Of a DNA stretch of 36,902 bases, positions 8,901-16,959 are shown one piece after another (within the stretch, counting starts at the first letter, position 1; the number at the start of each line of letters is the position of its first letter). The DNA lies in assembly GCF_002454115.1 (NCBI RefSeq), contig NZ_DKIH01000006.1, forward strand, positions 149,662-186,563, written 5' to 3'. The notes below the pieces were generated by a model. The model did not search any database. It saw nothing but the letters and a program-made list of their open reading frames with translations, and was not told the origin of the DNA. Origin of the DNA: Sphingopyxis sp. UBA6723 (lineage in GTDB: Bacteria > Pseudomonadota > Alphaproteobacteria > Sphingomonadales > Sphingomonadaceae). The position numbers and the translations under genes are program-made.

Positions 8901-9481
8901 TCGGCGTCGCGCCGGGCCAGCTCACCATCGACGGCAAGGCGACCGAGGCGGCATTGCGGCAGGATCCGGCGCTCGCGACCAGCGACATCATCGCCATCGC
9001 CACCCACGGCCTGCTTCCCGAACCGGGTATCGGCTTTAGCGAGCCGGGGCTGGTGCTCACCCCGCCGACCACCCCCACCGACAGCGACGACGGGCTGCTG
9101 ACCGCGACCGAAGCGGCGCGGCTGACCCTGTCGGCCGACTGGGTGATCCTGTCCGCGTGCAACACCGCGTCGGCGGAAAATTCGGGCGGCGGCGACAGTC
9201 TGTCGGCGCTCGCGCGCGGCTTCCTCTATGCCGGCGCCGACGCGCTGCTCGCCAGTCATTGGCGCGTGTCCGACGATGCCACCGCGGTACTCACCGTCGA
9301 AACTTTGCTGGCGCGCCGCACCAACCCCGCGCTGTCACGCGCGCAGGCGCTGCAACAGGGTATGGCCGCGGTGCGCAGCGGCAAGCGCACGGACGGCAGC
9401 GCCATCGCGGGCTGGAAAGCCGCTTGGGCGCATCCCGCCGCCTGGGCCGCCTTCACCAACATCGCCAACCGCGACGATTGA
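5951..9481 (+). CDS. Exported TPR-repeat protein with C-terminal CHAT protease domain
   Basis: A 1176-residue protein. Residues 1-26 form a Sec signal peptide (RRHR, hydrophobic core, AFAQD), so the mature protein should be periplasmic or beyond. Residues about 45-590 are a long series of about twelve 42-residue tetratricopeptide repeats of the kinesin-light-chain type, with recurring pieces such as NLA, GRYAEAE, RALDI and DHP.TA. A helical linker at about 600-740 follows, then a CHAT domain to the end. The caspase-like dyad is intact: His1019 in IATHGLL and Cys1070 in ILSACNTAS; the GGGDSLSALARGFLYAGA and SHWRV segments are also classical. CHAT domains are C14-clan cysteine peptidases or peptidase relatives, often switched on by partner proteins through TPRs. 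No obvious partner or substrate gene lies next to it, and it has its own transcript between non-coding gaps. The start follows a modest CAGGGA. Confidence 0.88.
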   Translation: MADRRHRLFAFLLAAPLWTAAPLAFAQDAAPASPPPASTLDADQQKMMDLMNRGIDLERGGKLREAGEVYRRWIDEATKRYGADGLITSLGYRLLAGNLEEQSEFKAAETHWRRLLAINTRLLGSKDDETLTATGFLATNLAKQGRPAEALPLRRALLDARTAQFGLQHAKTIAATGNLAGLLVELGDMQGAETLFRQALAANIALHGEQHRETASQYANLAVTLRSLGRFQEAATMLDKALAIDEGLTGPNGPDVALHHYNRAVNFTELGRYAEAETAANRALTIWRATKGDDSTQAALGYTVLGYSYGLTGRFADADAAYRKALAIRTKRLGEAHPLTAEASNNLALNMDNQGLPPTAIEPLIRKALDTTRRAFGESSERTATLYANVAHNLNQQGRYAEAEPMYRRALDIQAGIAGRDHPSYATTLINLGYNLRDGGQGERAEPLMRQALDVFRAKFGEDNPETAWAYLSLGTLLGGLGRPAEEADMTGKALAIRRRLLGEDHPLTAVAYNNVGSALVRSDRSGPGDRAAEPYYRQALAILRRSVGDAHIDTARAYENLALTLLRQGKAAEAEPLAANAVAILRRLNEQGAAGSGAVGLAALDRQQAAPDRGIFTTYMNAAFGLMDVTPDATQQAAIQDRAFRAAQDAIASASGRAVLQTAARGAAKTPQMAEAVRQEQDLAAKANLVDKNLLRALAARQPVEVARLRGELDTVQAELASVSALIDKKYPAYRQLVSPRPISIAEAQRALRPGEALLLMTEAANALHLFVVTPASVGWSRPGKDIAVILKQISDLRCDVDFATCSAARKAELDALPMSALELEGHRRFDLDTANALYKSLIEPIEPLLKDSQRIYVASSGKLGDLPLAMLSATARPAGADIADPDTLARAGWLSDRFAFTSLPAVAALTLARDPRPARRNTRFSGYGAPVLIGGDTGSRAGIGVFRGMSESGAPLADPDALRRLAPLPGTKVELAAMAKLFGVAPGQLTIDGKATEAALRQDPALATSDIIAIATHGLLPEPGIGFSEPGLVLTPPTTPTDSDDGLLTATEAARLTLSADWVILSACNTASAENSGGGDSLSALARGFLYAGADALLASHWRVSDDATAVLTVETLLARRTNPALSRAQALQQGMAAVRSGKRTDGSAIAGWKAAWAHPAAWAAFTNIANRDD

Positions 9482-9501
9482 GCCCACTCTAATCTCACCG
9501 C

Positions 9502-9608
9502 CGCGCCCCTGCGAAGGCAGGGGCCCATCACCCGGTGCCGCGGTGTCAAGCCGCGCTAGCTGGCCAACGATGGCGTAGGTGATGGGCCCCTGCCTTCGCA
9601 GGGGCGCG
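9502..9608. repeat. REP-like inverted repeat, copy 3 (perfect 30-bp arms)
   Basis: Arms at 9502-9531 and 9579-9608 are perfect reverse complements over 30 bases, with a 47-base spacer. Each arm contains its own hairpin (CCCCTGC-GAAG-GCAGGGG). The core sequence differs from the GGACTTGATCCGGG copies, so this is a second sub-family with the same two-hairpin layout. It sits between the CHAT and corA genes, both on the plus strand. Confidence 0.88.
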
Positions 9609-9708
9609 AATGGTTATCGTCCAATCGCCATGCCGTAGCGCAACGAACCCTTTCCCCTTCACCGCCACCGCGATTATAGCGGCGGCAGTTCAAGGGAGTA
9701 ACCCGCCG

Positions 9709-10680
9709 ATGCCGATCATGGCCGCCCGCGTCTATCATGACGGCAAACTCGTCCGCGACATCGGTCCCGACGAGGAGCTGCCCGACGATTGCGCCGAGGG
9801 CGATTTCTTCTGGCTCGGGCTGTTTGAACCGACCCCCGGCGAACTCGAAGGCATCGCCAAACGCTTCGGCCTCCACCCGCTCGCGGTCGAAGATGCGACC
9901 AAGGCGAAGCAGCTGCCCAAGGTCGAAGTCTATGGCGACCAGCTTTTCATCATCGCCAGCACCGGCAATCTGGGCGGCGGCACCATCCAGTCGGGCGAGA
10001 CCGCGATCTTTGTCGGGCGCCATTTCATCGTCACCGTCCGCCACGGTTCGGCGCGCACCCACAGCGAGGTGCGCGCGCGGCTCGAAACCTTGCCCGCCAA
10101 GCTCGCACATGGCCCCGACTATGTCCTCTATGCGATCCTCGATTTCATCGTCGATGGCTATTTCCCGCTGATCGACGCGATCGAGGACCGGATGCTGCTG
10201 GTCGAGGATAGCGTCATGGACACCCCGCTCGACGCCGCCGCGATCCGTCAGCTTTATGCCCAGCGCCACGAAGTCATCCGCTTCCAACGGCTCGCCGGAT
10301 TGATGAAGGATGTCGCCGGACGCCTCGCGGGCGAGGATGACCTGCCGTGCATCGACCCGGCGGTGCGCCCGTTTTTCCGCGACGTGTGGGATCATGTCCA
10401 GCGCGCTGAATTCCGCCTCACTGGCCTCCGCGATGTCGCGGCGTCGGTGATCGAAACCAACGGGATGCTCGAACAGCAACGCCAGGGCGTCATCACGCGC
10501 CAGCTCGCCGCCTGGGCCGCAATTCTGGCCGTCCCCACCGCGATTGCGGGCATTTACGGCATGAACTTTGACTTCATGCCCGAACTCGACTGGGCGCTTG
10601 GCTATCCCTTTGCATTAACCCTGATTTTCGGCGGCTCGGGGCTGGTCTTCTGGCGCTTCAAAAGCATCGGCTGGCTGTAG
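9709..10680 (+). CDS. CorA-family divalent metal ion transporter
   Basis: A 323-residue protein. I place the start at ATG 9709, ten bases after GGGAG (9694-9698); the open frame runs further back but enters the repeat region. The family forms pentameric inner-membrane channels for Mg2+ (also Co2+, Ni2+ or Zn2+ in relatives) with a large cytoplasmic N-terminal domain and two C-terminal membrane helices. The signature loop YGMNFDFMPELDW lies between the helices AAWAAILAVPTAIAGI and ALTLIFGGSGLVFW, as expected. The basic C-terminal end WRFKSIGWL is short. The preferred ion cannot be read from sequence. No regulator or riboswitch-like leader is evident upstream. Confidence 0.9.
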   Translation: MPIMAARVYHDGKLVRDIGPDEELPDDCAEGDFFWLGLFEPTPGELEGIAKRFGLHPLAVEDATKAKQLPKVEVYGDQLFIIASTGNLGGGTIQSGETAIFVGRHFIVTVRHGSARTHSEVRARLETLPAKLAHGPDYVLYAILDFIVDGYFPLIDAIEDRMLLVEDSVMDTPLDAAAIRQLYAQRHEVIRFQRLAGLMKDVAGRLAGEDDLPCIDPAVRPFFRDVWDHVQRAEFRLTGLRDVAASVIETNGMLEQQRQGVITRQLAAWAAILAVPTAIAGIYGMNFDFMPELDWALGYPFALTLIFGGSGLVFWRFKSIGWL

Positions 10681-10823
10681 CAACCCGGCTTGACAGCGCG
10701 GCGCACCTTCGTCGATACGCGGGGTAACGGGCCGACGCGGACGCCCGTTCAGACGGCCAAGAACATTTCAGCGCCGTCCAAGTCCGCTCCACCCGTCGCA
10801 ACTGCGGCGCACGGAGCGTTGAT

Positions 10824-12026
10824 ATGACCCCTCACCCGACCCCGACCGAACCGTCCCAGCTCAGCCTGCTGGCGCTGTTCCTCAAATTCCTGCGCTTTGG
10901 CGCCTTGGCATTCGGCGGCCCGGTGGCACAGATTGCGATGGTCCGGCAGGCGTTGGTCGATCAGGAACGTTGGATCGATTCGGGGCGCTTCAACCGCCTG
11001 CTCGCGGTGCTGCAGGTCCTGCCCGGCCCCGAAGCGCATGAGCTTTGCGTCCATCTTGGCATGATTGCGCGCGGACGGATCGGCGGTTTGCTTGCCGGGC
11101 TCGGCTTCATGCTGCCCGGGCTCCTGCTGATGCTGCTTGCGGGCTGGCTCTATGTCACTTGGATCGCGGGCGACGCGGGGCTGACCGGCGTCCTGCTTGG
11201 GGTGCAGATCGTGGTGCTCGCAATCATTCTGCGCGCCGTCGTCCGTATCGGCCAGCATATCATCGAGGATCGCCTGCTCGCTGTCATCGCGATCGCCAGT
11301 CTGCTCGCGACGCTCGTTGGCGTACCATTCTGGATCCCGCTCGCCGCGGGCGGGCTTGCCTACGCCGCCGCGCAGCGCCCGTGGCTTGCCGCCGCCGTCC
11401 TCGTCGGCGCGATTGCCGCCGCCCTTGCCGCCCAGCAGTTTGCCGGTCCCGACACCGGCGGCGCGCTGGTCGCGGGCGCTGCGGACGCCCCGATCACGCT
11501 GCTTGCGCTGTTCATCGCGGGCCTGAAGGGTGGGCTGCTGACTTTTGGCGGCGCCTATACCGCCATCCCCTATGTGCGGAGCGATACCGTCGGGCGCGGC
11601 TGGGTCGACGACGCGACCTTTCTCGACGGCATCGCGCTCGCCGGGGTGCTGCCCGCGCCGCTCGTCATCTTTGCGACCTTCGTCGGCTATGTCGTCGGCG
11701 GCCTTGGCGGTGCGCTCGCGATCACCGCGGGCATGTTCCTGCCCGCCTTCGCTTTCTCGCTGATCTTCTTCGAACGGCTGGAGGCGGTGGTCGAAAACCC
11801 CGCGCTCCACCGCCTGCTCGCCGGGGTTGCCGCCGCCGTCGTCGGCGTGATTGCGGCAACGCTGGTCCAGCTGGGCGAAGCAACCGCCGCGCGCATCTCC
11901 GCCCCGCTGGTCGCCATCCTGCTGTTCGCGATGGCGCTCGCGATTGTCTGGCGCGTCAAGGGCGCGTGGGTCACGCCTGCAATCATTGCCGCCGCTGCGC
12001 TCGCCGGATGGCTGATCGCGTTATGA
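10824..12026 (+). CDS. chrA: ChrA-type chromate transporter, two CHR domains
   Basis: A 400-residue multi-spanning membrane protein made of two homologous CHR halves (about residues 10-190 and 215-400). Each half carries the family's FGG motif: FGALAFGGPVAQIAMV in the first and LLTFGGAYTAIPYV in the second. LPGPEAHELCVHLG and GVLPAPLVIFATFVG are further family marks. The long two-domain form expels chromate from the cytoplasm, driven by the membrane potential. There is no chrB, chrF or other chromate gene beside it, so its physiological substrate could be another oxyanion. The 3' end overlaps the convergent glutathione transferase gene by 6 bases. Most of the frame is hydrophobic with about 10-12 predicted helices. 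Confidence 0.9.
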   Translation: MTPHPTPTEPSQLSLLALFLKFLRFGALAFGGPVAQIAMVRQALVDQERWIDSGRFNRLLAVLQVLPGPEAHELCVHLGMIARGRIGGLLAGLGFMLPGLLLMLLAGWLYVTWIAGDAGLTGVLLGVQIVVLAIILRAVVRIGQHIIEDRLLAVIAIASLLATLVGVPFWIPLAAGGLAYAAAQRPWLAAAVLVGAIAAALAAQQFAGPDTGGALVAGAADAPITLLALFIAGLKGGLLTFGGAYTAIPYVRSDTVGRGWVDDATFLDGIALAGVLPAPLVIFATFVGYVVGGLGGALAITAGMFLPAFAFSLIFFERLEAVVENPALHRLLAGVAAAVVGVIAATLVQLGEATAARISAPLVAILLFAMALAIVWRVKGAWVTPAIIAAAALAGWLIAL

Positions 12027-12677
12027 TGTCGGGGCCAGCACCTTCGCCATCATCCGCTCTTCCTTGGCAATCCACGGCGCGATGCTCGGCCGCGACAGGA
12101 TCGCCTCGCTCCACGCCGCCGCTTTGGGATAAGCCGCTGCATCGACCCCGCAGCCGCAGTGGCGCAGGTTCATCAGCGGCGACGCCACCGCCAGGTCGGC
12201 GAGCGTCAGCCGGTCGCCGACCAGATAGCCTGACGCGGGAATCGCGCTTTCCAGATAGGTGAGCAGCTTGGGTAGTTCCTCGCTCTCCGCCAGCGCCGCC
12301 GCCGCCAGATCGCCTTCGCGCCCCAGGAATTTCGGCGCGACGATGCGGTTGAAGAACATCTTGCCGCCACATGCCGCCAGCACGGTGTCGCCGAACTCGT
12401 CCCACCAGATCACCCGCCCGCGTTCCTGCGCGTCGGTGGGGATCAGCGCGGGTTCGGGATATTTCGCTTCCAGATAATGGATGATCGCGCTCGAATCGGC
12501 CAGCGTGAAGCCGTCGTCGTCCATCGCCGGCATCTTGGCCAGCGGCGACGCGGCGCGGAACCCGGGATCGGCATCGCCAATGCCGACGCCCTTCAGCTCG
12601 AATTCAATTCCCTTTTCGCCCAGATACGCCAGCAATTTGCGCACAAATGGCGACACCAGCGAACCATAAATGATCAT
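12021..12677 (-). CDS. Glutathione S-transferase family protein
   Basis: A 218-residue protein starting at MIIYGSLVSPFVRK; the ATG at 12677 is preceded by GGGAGAG at a good distance, and the open frame further upstream lacks homology. The N-terminal half is the thioredoxin-like domain: SPFVRK places the catalytic Ser/Thr-type residue near position 6-9, KMPAMDDDG is the cis-proline loop (MPA), and LADSSAIIHYLE is the glutathione gamma-glutamyl binding motif. The C-terminal half is helical, with LTLADLAVASPLMNL being the conserved N-capping/hydrophobic staple region. It probably conjugates or reduces electrophiles with glutathione; the substrate is unknown. It ends against chrA (6-base overlap) on the other strand. 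Confidence 0.9.
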   Translation of the reverse strand: MIIYGSLVSPFVRKLLAYLGEKGIEFELKGVGIGDADPGFRAASPLAKMPAMDDDGFTLADSSAIIHYLEAKYPEPALIPTDAQERGRVIWWDEFGDTVLAACGGKMFFNRIVAPKFLGREGDLAAAALAESEELPKLLTYLESAIPASGYLVGDRLTLADLAVASPLMNLRHCGCGVDAAAYPKAAAWSEAILSRPSIAPWIAKEERMMAKVLAPTS

Positions 12678-12848
12678 TGCGTCTCTCCCGATTGCATTGC
12701 GTCCAGCATAGCCAAAAGGTTGCGGTTCGCAACCCATTGCGAACGTTGCCAATGCGCCACGAAATAATCTTGCCAACGCGCGCGCCGCGTGGAACATCCG
12801 GACTGCAAGGGGGGCGCTGCCGCGGCAGCCAACAGGCAGGAAGAATGA

Positions 12849-14468
12849 ATGCGCCCTAATTCATGGGCAGATCGGCTGTTGGCGCTGCTGGTCCGTTTCG
12901 TCGGGCTGGTCATCCTCTTGGCAACCCTTGCCGCCGCCACTGCAAGTTTTCTGTACAATCAATCGGAAGAGGCCGATCGCGCCGCGCGCGTTGCGGCGCA
13001 GGTCAATATGCGGCTGCACGATCATGTCGCGGTGCTCAAGGGGGTGCGCGCGCTCTACCAATCCGACGCCGCCGCCAGCGGCCCCGGCATTCGCGCCTAT
13101 CTCGCCGCGCTGCAACCGCAGGTGCAGGCGCCGGGGATGGAGGGCGTCGGCATCGCCGCCGCGATGCGCGCCGGCACCCCTGCCGCAGTCGAGGCACAGC
13201 TGCGCGAAAATTACGGCCGCGACATCCAGGTGTGGCCCGCCACCGACCAGCCGATCGGCTTTCCCGTCGTCCTGGTCGAACCCTATACGCCGCGCCGCAA
13301 TGCCGCGCTCGGCTTTGATATGTACAGCGAACCCACGCGGCGCGCCGCAATGCGCCGCGCGTGGCAGACGGGCCAACCGGCGGCGAGCGGCATCGTCCAT
13401 CTGGCGCAGGAAAAGGGGGTCAAGATCAAGCAGCCGGGGTTCCTGATCTACGTCCCCGTCTATGCCCGCACTCCTGCGGGAACCAACCCCGAAACCGTCG
13501 CGACCGCCACAGGGGTGCGCCCGATCGAGGCCTTTGTCTATGCGCCGTTCCGCACCAGGGACATGATGAAAGTGGTGCTCGGAACGCAGCTCGACGCGAT
13601 CGACGGCATCGAAATTTACGCGGGCCAAGGCCCGTCGGCGCCGCTGGTCTTCAGCAAAGGGACGATGGGCTGGGACGCACAGGAACAGATATTGCGTGTC
13701 GCCGACCGGCAATGGACGATGCGGATTTCCTATGGCCGTCTGCTCGAACGGCTGGGGCGGCCGCTGGCGATCATCATCTTCGGGATTGCCGTCGCGCTGC
13801 TCGCGACCCAGCTCCACCTTGTGCAGCGGCGGCGGATCGATGCCGCGCAGGCGCTGGCCGAAGAGAAGGCGCGCCATGCCGAGGACCGCGAGCTGATGAT
13901 CGGCGAAATGGCGCACCGGATGAAAAACGCCTTCGCCCGCATCGGCGCGCTGGCGCGCATCACCCTGCGCGAATCGGCCAGCCTTGATGAATTTGAAACC
14001 AAATTCGACGGTCGGATGCGCGCGCTGTCCGATGCGAAGCAGATGCTGGTCACCGGGGCCGTCGACAATGTCGAACTCGGCAAGATCGTCCGCCGCGAAC
14101 TCGAACTCGCCGGCTGGCCCTCCGACCGGCTCGCCGCGGTGACCGGCCCCGACGTTCGCCTCGACGACGAAGGCGCGCAGGCGTTGTCGCTCGCCATCCA
14201 TGAATTCGTCACCAACAGCATCAAATATGGGGCGCTCGCGGGCCACGGCGACCTCGCGGTCGGCTGGCGCCGCGACGGCGGCGATGTCGAACTTCGCTGG
14301 ACCGAAAGCGGCCTGCCCGAAACCCCGCAAATCGACAGCGAAAGTTTCGGCACCCAATTCATCCGCACCCTGATCGAGCGGCAGCTGAAGGGCAGCTGGC
14401 AGCGCAGCGCCGCCGACCACCGCCTGTCCATCACCATCCGCTGGCCCGACCGTGAACCCACCCGCTGA
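12849..14468 (+). CDS. CHASE-domain HWE-family sensor histidine kinase
   Basis: A 539-residue inner-membrane sensor. A first membrane helix at residues 10-35 is followed by a periplasmic CHASE domain (about 70-230; family marks VLKGVRALYQSD and the GFDMYSEPTRRAAM block). A second helix at about 302-322 follows, then a kinase core with no receiver. The phospho-acceptor is His356 in AHRMKNAFARI. The ATP domain has HEFVTNSIKYGAL and the W-x-E motif of the HWE class (Trp484, Glu486 in LRWTESG). HWE kinases in alphaproteobacteria often feed the general stress response or light signalling. CHASE domains bind small organic ligands such as cytokinin-like molecules or peptides. No response regulator is adjacent. 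AGGAAG just before the start supports it. Confidence 0.88.
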   Translation: MRPNSWADRLLALLVRFVGLVILLATLAAATASFLYNQSEEADRAARVAAQVNMRLHDHVAVLKGVRALYQSDAAASGPGIRAYLAALQPQVQAPGMEGVGIAAAMRAGTPAAVEAQLRENYGRDIQVWPATDQPIGFPVVLVEPYTPRRNAALGFDMYSEPTRRAAMRRAWQTGQPAASGIVHLAQEKGVKIKQPGFLIYVPVYARTPAGTNPETVATATGVRPIEAFVYAPFRTRDMMKVVLGTQLDAIDGIEIYAGQGPSAPLVFSKGTMGWDAQEQILRVADRQWTMRISYGRLLERLGRPLAIIIFGIAVALLATQLHLVQRRRIDAAQALAEEKARHAEDRELMIGEMAHRMKNAFARIGALARITLRESASLDEFETKFDGRMRALSDAKQMLVTGAVDNVELGKIVRRELELAGWPSDRLAAVTGPDVRLDDEGAQALSLAIHEFVTNSIKYGALAGHGDLAVGWRRDGGDVELRWTESGLPETPQIDSESFGTQFIRTLIERQLKGSWQRSAADHRLSITIRWPDREPTR

Positions 14469-14551
14469 CCACGCAACGCAGCCATCCGTAGCATCCGATT
14501 GACAACCCCCGCCCCCCCGGCGAGAGAACCGCCGAGGGGAGAGAGGCCGCC

Positions 14552-15568
14552 ATGACCGCAAAAATGCTGCGCCCGACATCGTTCGACGTCGCCGAGCGCG
14601 CCGGGGTGTCGCAATCGACCGTCTCGCGCGCGCTCCGCAACTCCCCCGGGGTTAACGCCGAAACCCGCGCCCGTGTCGCCGCCGCCGCCCGCGAACTCGG
14701 CTATGTCGTCGATCGCCACGCCTCATCGCTGCGCCTCAAAAGCAGCGAGACGATCGCGCTCGTCACCATCTGCCGCCCCGGCGAGGATCGCAGCGCGATC
14801 AACCCCTTCTATTTCGCGCTGCTCGGCAGCATCGCCGCCGCAACCTCGGCGCGCGGGTTCAACCTGCTCGTCTCGTTCCAGGAAAGCGACGCCAATTTCC
14901 GCGCCGACTTCGTCGCCTCGGGGCTCGCCGACGCGATGATCGTGATCGGCACAACCAGCAACCGTGCCGCCTGGGATTATTTTGCGCAGGCGCAAGCGTC
15001 GGGCCTCGACTTCGTGTGCTGGGGCAGCCCGGGCAGCCCGTTCCACTGGATGCGCAGCGAAAATGACGAGGGCGGCCAGCTCGCCGCCGAGCATTTCATC
15101 AAACTCGGCCGCCGCCGCATCGCCTTTGTCGGGCCGCAACAATCGCCGCAGCGCCAGTTCGACGAACGCCGCGACGGGTTCACCGCGACCCTCGCCGCGC
15201 ATGGCCTCACCGCGATCATCGCCGAACCGCCCGCCGCCGCCGACCGCCACGCACAGGGCGTCGCAGCGGTGCAGGCGCTGCTCGAAGCGCACCCCGACAC
15301 CGACGCGATTTTCGCCGCCAGCGACATGCTCGCGCTCGGCGTCCTGCAAGGCCTGAAGGATGCGGGCCGCCGCGTCCCGCACGATGTCGCGCTGATCGGC
15401 TTCGACGGCATCCGCGCCGGAACCCTCGCCGACCCCGCGCTCACCACGCTCGAACCCGATCTCGACGCCGCCGGTGAAGCGCTCGTCGCCATGGCGCTTG
15501 AGGATGACGAACGCACGCGCAGCGGCACCCGCATCCCGGTACAACTGGTCGTGCGCGGAACCACCTGA
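14552..15568 (+). CDS. LacI-family transcriptional regulator
   Basis: A 338-residue repressor or activator. Residues 9-30 form the LacI helix-turn-helix (FDVAERAGVSQSTVSRALRN) with a hinge helix near 50-65 (HASSLRLKSSETIALV). The rest is the periplasmic-binding-protein-like ligand domain, with the usual AAEHFIKLGRRRIAFVGP, DAIFAASDMLALGVLQGL and VALIGFDGI segments. LacI proteins usually sense a sugar or nucleoside and control nearby transport or catabolic genes. Here the flanking genes are a kinase and a diguanylate cyclase, and no sugar operon is present, so the target is elsewhere or is its own promoter. A strong GAGGGGAGAGAGG precedes the ATG. I found no matching operator palindrome close by. 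Confidence 0.9.
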   Translation: MTAKMLRPTSFDVAERAGVSQSTVSRALRNSPGVNAETRARVAAAARELGYVVDRHASSLRLKSSETIALVTICRPGEDRSAINPFYFALLGSIAAATSARGFNLLVSFQESDANFRADFVASGLADAMIVIGTTSNRAAWDYFAQAQASGLDFVCWGSPGSPFHWMRSENDEGGQLAAEHFIKLGRRRIAFVGPQQSPQRQFDERRDGFTATLAAHGLTAIIAEPPAAADRHAQGVAAVQALLEAHPDTDAIFAASDMLALGVLQGLKDAGRRVPHDVALIGFDGIRAGTLADPALTTLEPDLDAAGEALVAMALEDDERTRSGTRIPVQLVVRGTT

Positions 15569-15666
15569 CGGCTCGCGTCGTTCTTGGTCGCTGTGACCTA
15601 ACACACAGAAAAGTAAGAAATCGTTATCCATATCGCTGTTACCTTCGGGGCAGAGAGGCAAGCATT

Positions 15667-16848
15667 TTGTCGGGTCAGTTTTTCATCCAGTTGCTCAATC
15701 CGGGCATCGGCCTCTTGTTTGCGGCCGCCTTTTTCCTGCTGTGGCTGAACCGCCGCGACCGCTATGTTGCTTATGCCGCGGGCGCCTACACCGCCTCGGC
15801 GATTGCCTTTCTGATCCTCGATGTCGGCCCCGCGCTACCCTACGAACTGCACCGCATCCCTGCCAATATCGGTTTCCTTGCCACCGGCGCGCTGTTCGCC
15901 GCCGCGATCATTGGCCGTTATGGCCTGCCGATCCCTTGGCGGTCGATGGCCGTCACCAGCGCGGCGGCAATGGCGGTCTTTCTGTGGTTCCTGCTCGGCC
16001 AGCCCAGCATCGGCGGCCGCATATTGTCGATCAGCATCGGCGCCGCGATCATCGCCGCGATGATTGTGCGCGCGCTCTGGCCGATCGACAAACCCTATGT
16101 CATCGATCGCGTGCTGTTCTGGGTCGCGGCGCTGTCGGTGATCAACCTCACCGCGCGCCCGATCGTGCTGCTCGCGCTCGGCGGCGGTTTCGACAGCTAT
16201 GACGGGTTTCAGCAGTCGCTGTATTGGACCACGGTGCAGTTCACCCAGGCGATGGTGGCAATTCTGGCGGCGATCAGCTTGATGGTCGCCGTTGCGATCG
16301 ACCAGATCAGCGAACTGCGCCGTCAGGTCGACGACGACAAATTGTCGGGGCTGCTCAACCGCCGCGGGTTCGAGGCGCGGGCGGGGTCGGCGCTGCGCCG
16401 TTGCATTGACGACGACCGCCCGGTGGCGCTGATGATCGCTGATCTCGATCATTTCAAGCGCGTCAACGACACTTATGGCCACGCGGTCGGCGACGCGATC
16501 ATCGCGGCGTTTGGCGCGCATGTCCGCGCCATCGCCCCCGCCGAAATGATCGCGGGGCGCATCGGTGGCGAAGAATTTGCCCTCCTCGTCCCCGGCGCCG
16601 GGATCGAAACCGCGCGCCAGTTTGCCGAAGCGGTGCGCACCGGCCTTCCCGCCGCCGCTGCCGACCGCATCCCGGCGGCGCTTGTCCCCACCACCAGCAT
16701 CGGTCTGACCATTGGCACCCCCGGCGCCAATCTGTCGGCGCTGATGCAAGAGGCCGATCAGGCGCTCTACGAAGCCAAGCGCACCGGCCGCAATCGCGTG
16801 CGCACCGTCACCCCCGCATCGATCCGTCTGGCCGCAAGCGGCGGCTGA
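15667..16848 (+). CDS. Membrane-bound diguanylate cyclase (GGDEF)
   Basis: A 393-residue protein starting at TTG 15667, eight bases after GAGAGG. Residues 1-215 contain about seven hydrophobic helices with no extra sensor loop, a 7TM-like input module. The GGDEF domain occupies about 225-385: DKLSGLLNRRGFEAR at its start, DLDHFKRVNDTYGHAVGD, and the active site GGEEF at residues 300-304, which is a functional variant. It makes cyclic di-GMP from two GTP. The inhibitory RxxD site, nine residues ahead of the active site, is absent (PAEM instead), so the enzyme should escape product inhibition. No EAL domain is present. Signal and target are unknown. Confidence 0.9.
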   Translation: MSGQFFIQLLNPGIGLLFAAAFFLLWLNRRDRYVAYAAGAYTASAIAFLILDVGPALPYELHRIPANIGFLATGALFAAAIIGRYGLPIPWRSMAVTSAAAMAVFLWFLLGQPSIGGRILSISIGAAIIAAMIVRALWPIDKPYVIDRVLFWVAALSVINLTARPIVLLALGGGFDSYDGFQQSLYWTTVQFTQAMVAILAAISLMVAVAIDQISELRRQVDDDKLSGLLNRRGFEARAGSALRRCIDDDRPVALMIADLDHFKRVNDTYGHAVGDAIIAAFGAHVRAIAPAEMIAGRIGGEEFALLVPGAGIETARQFAEAVRTGLPAAAADRIPAALVPTTSIGLTIGTPGANLSALMQEADQALYEAKRTGRNRVRTVTPASIRLAASGG

Positions 16849-16959
16849 CGCATATTTGTGATCCGGGTCACCGCGGCCATGGCATTCACGCGGTAATCGG
16901 TTCACATTGGCTGCGCCGCCGCGGCCCAGGGCCATATCTTTGAATAGACAGGAGATACC

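Noticed and set aside
7379..9259. A 626-codon minus-strand open frame inside the CHAT gene
   Set aside because: It is a shadow frame: no domain, no ribosome binding site, and it overlaps the functional CHAT residues on the other strand.
10824..12677. A chromate resistance operon made of chrA and the glutathione transferase
   Set aside because: The two genes converge and overlap at their 3' ends, so they cannot be one operon; no chrB or chrF is seen.
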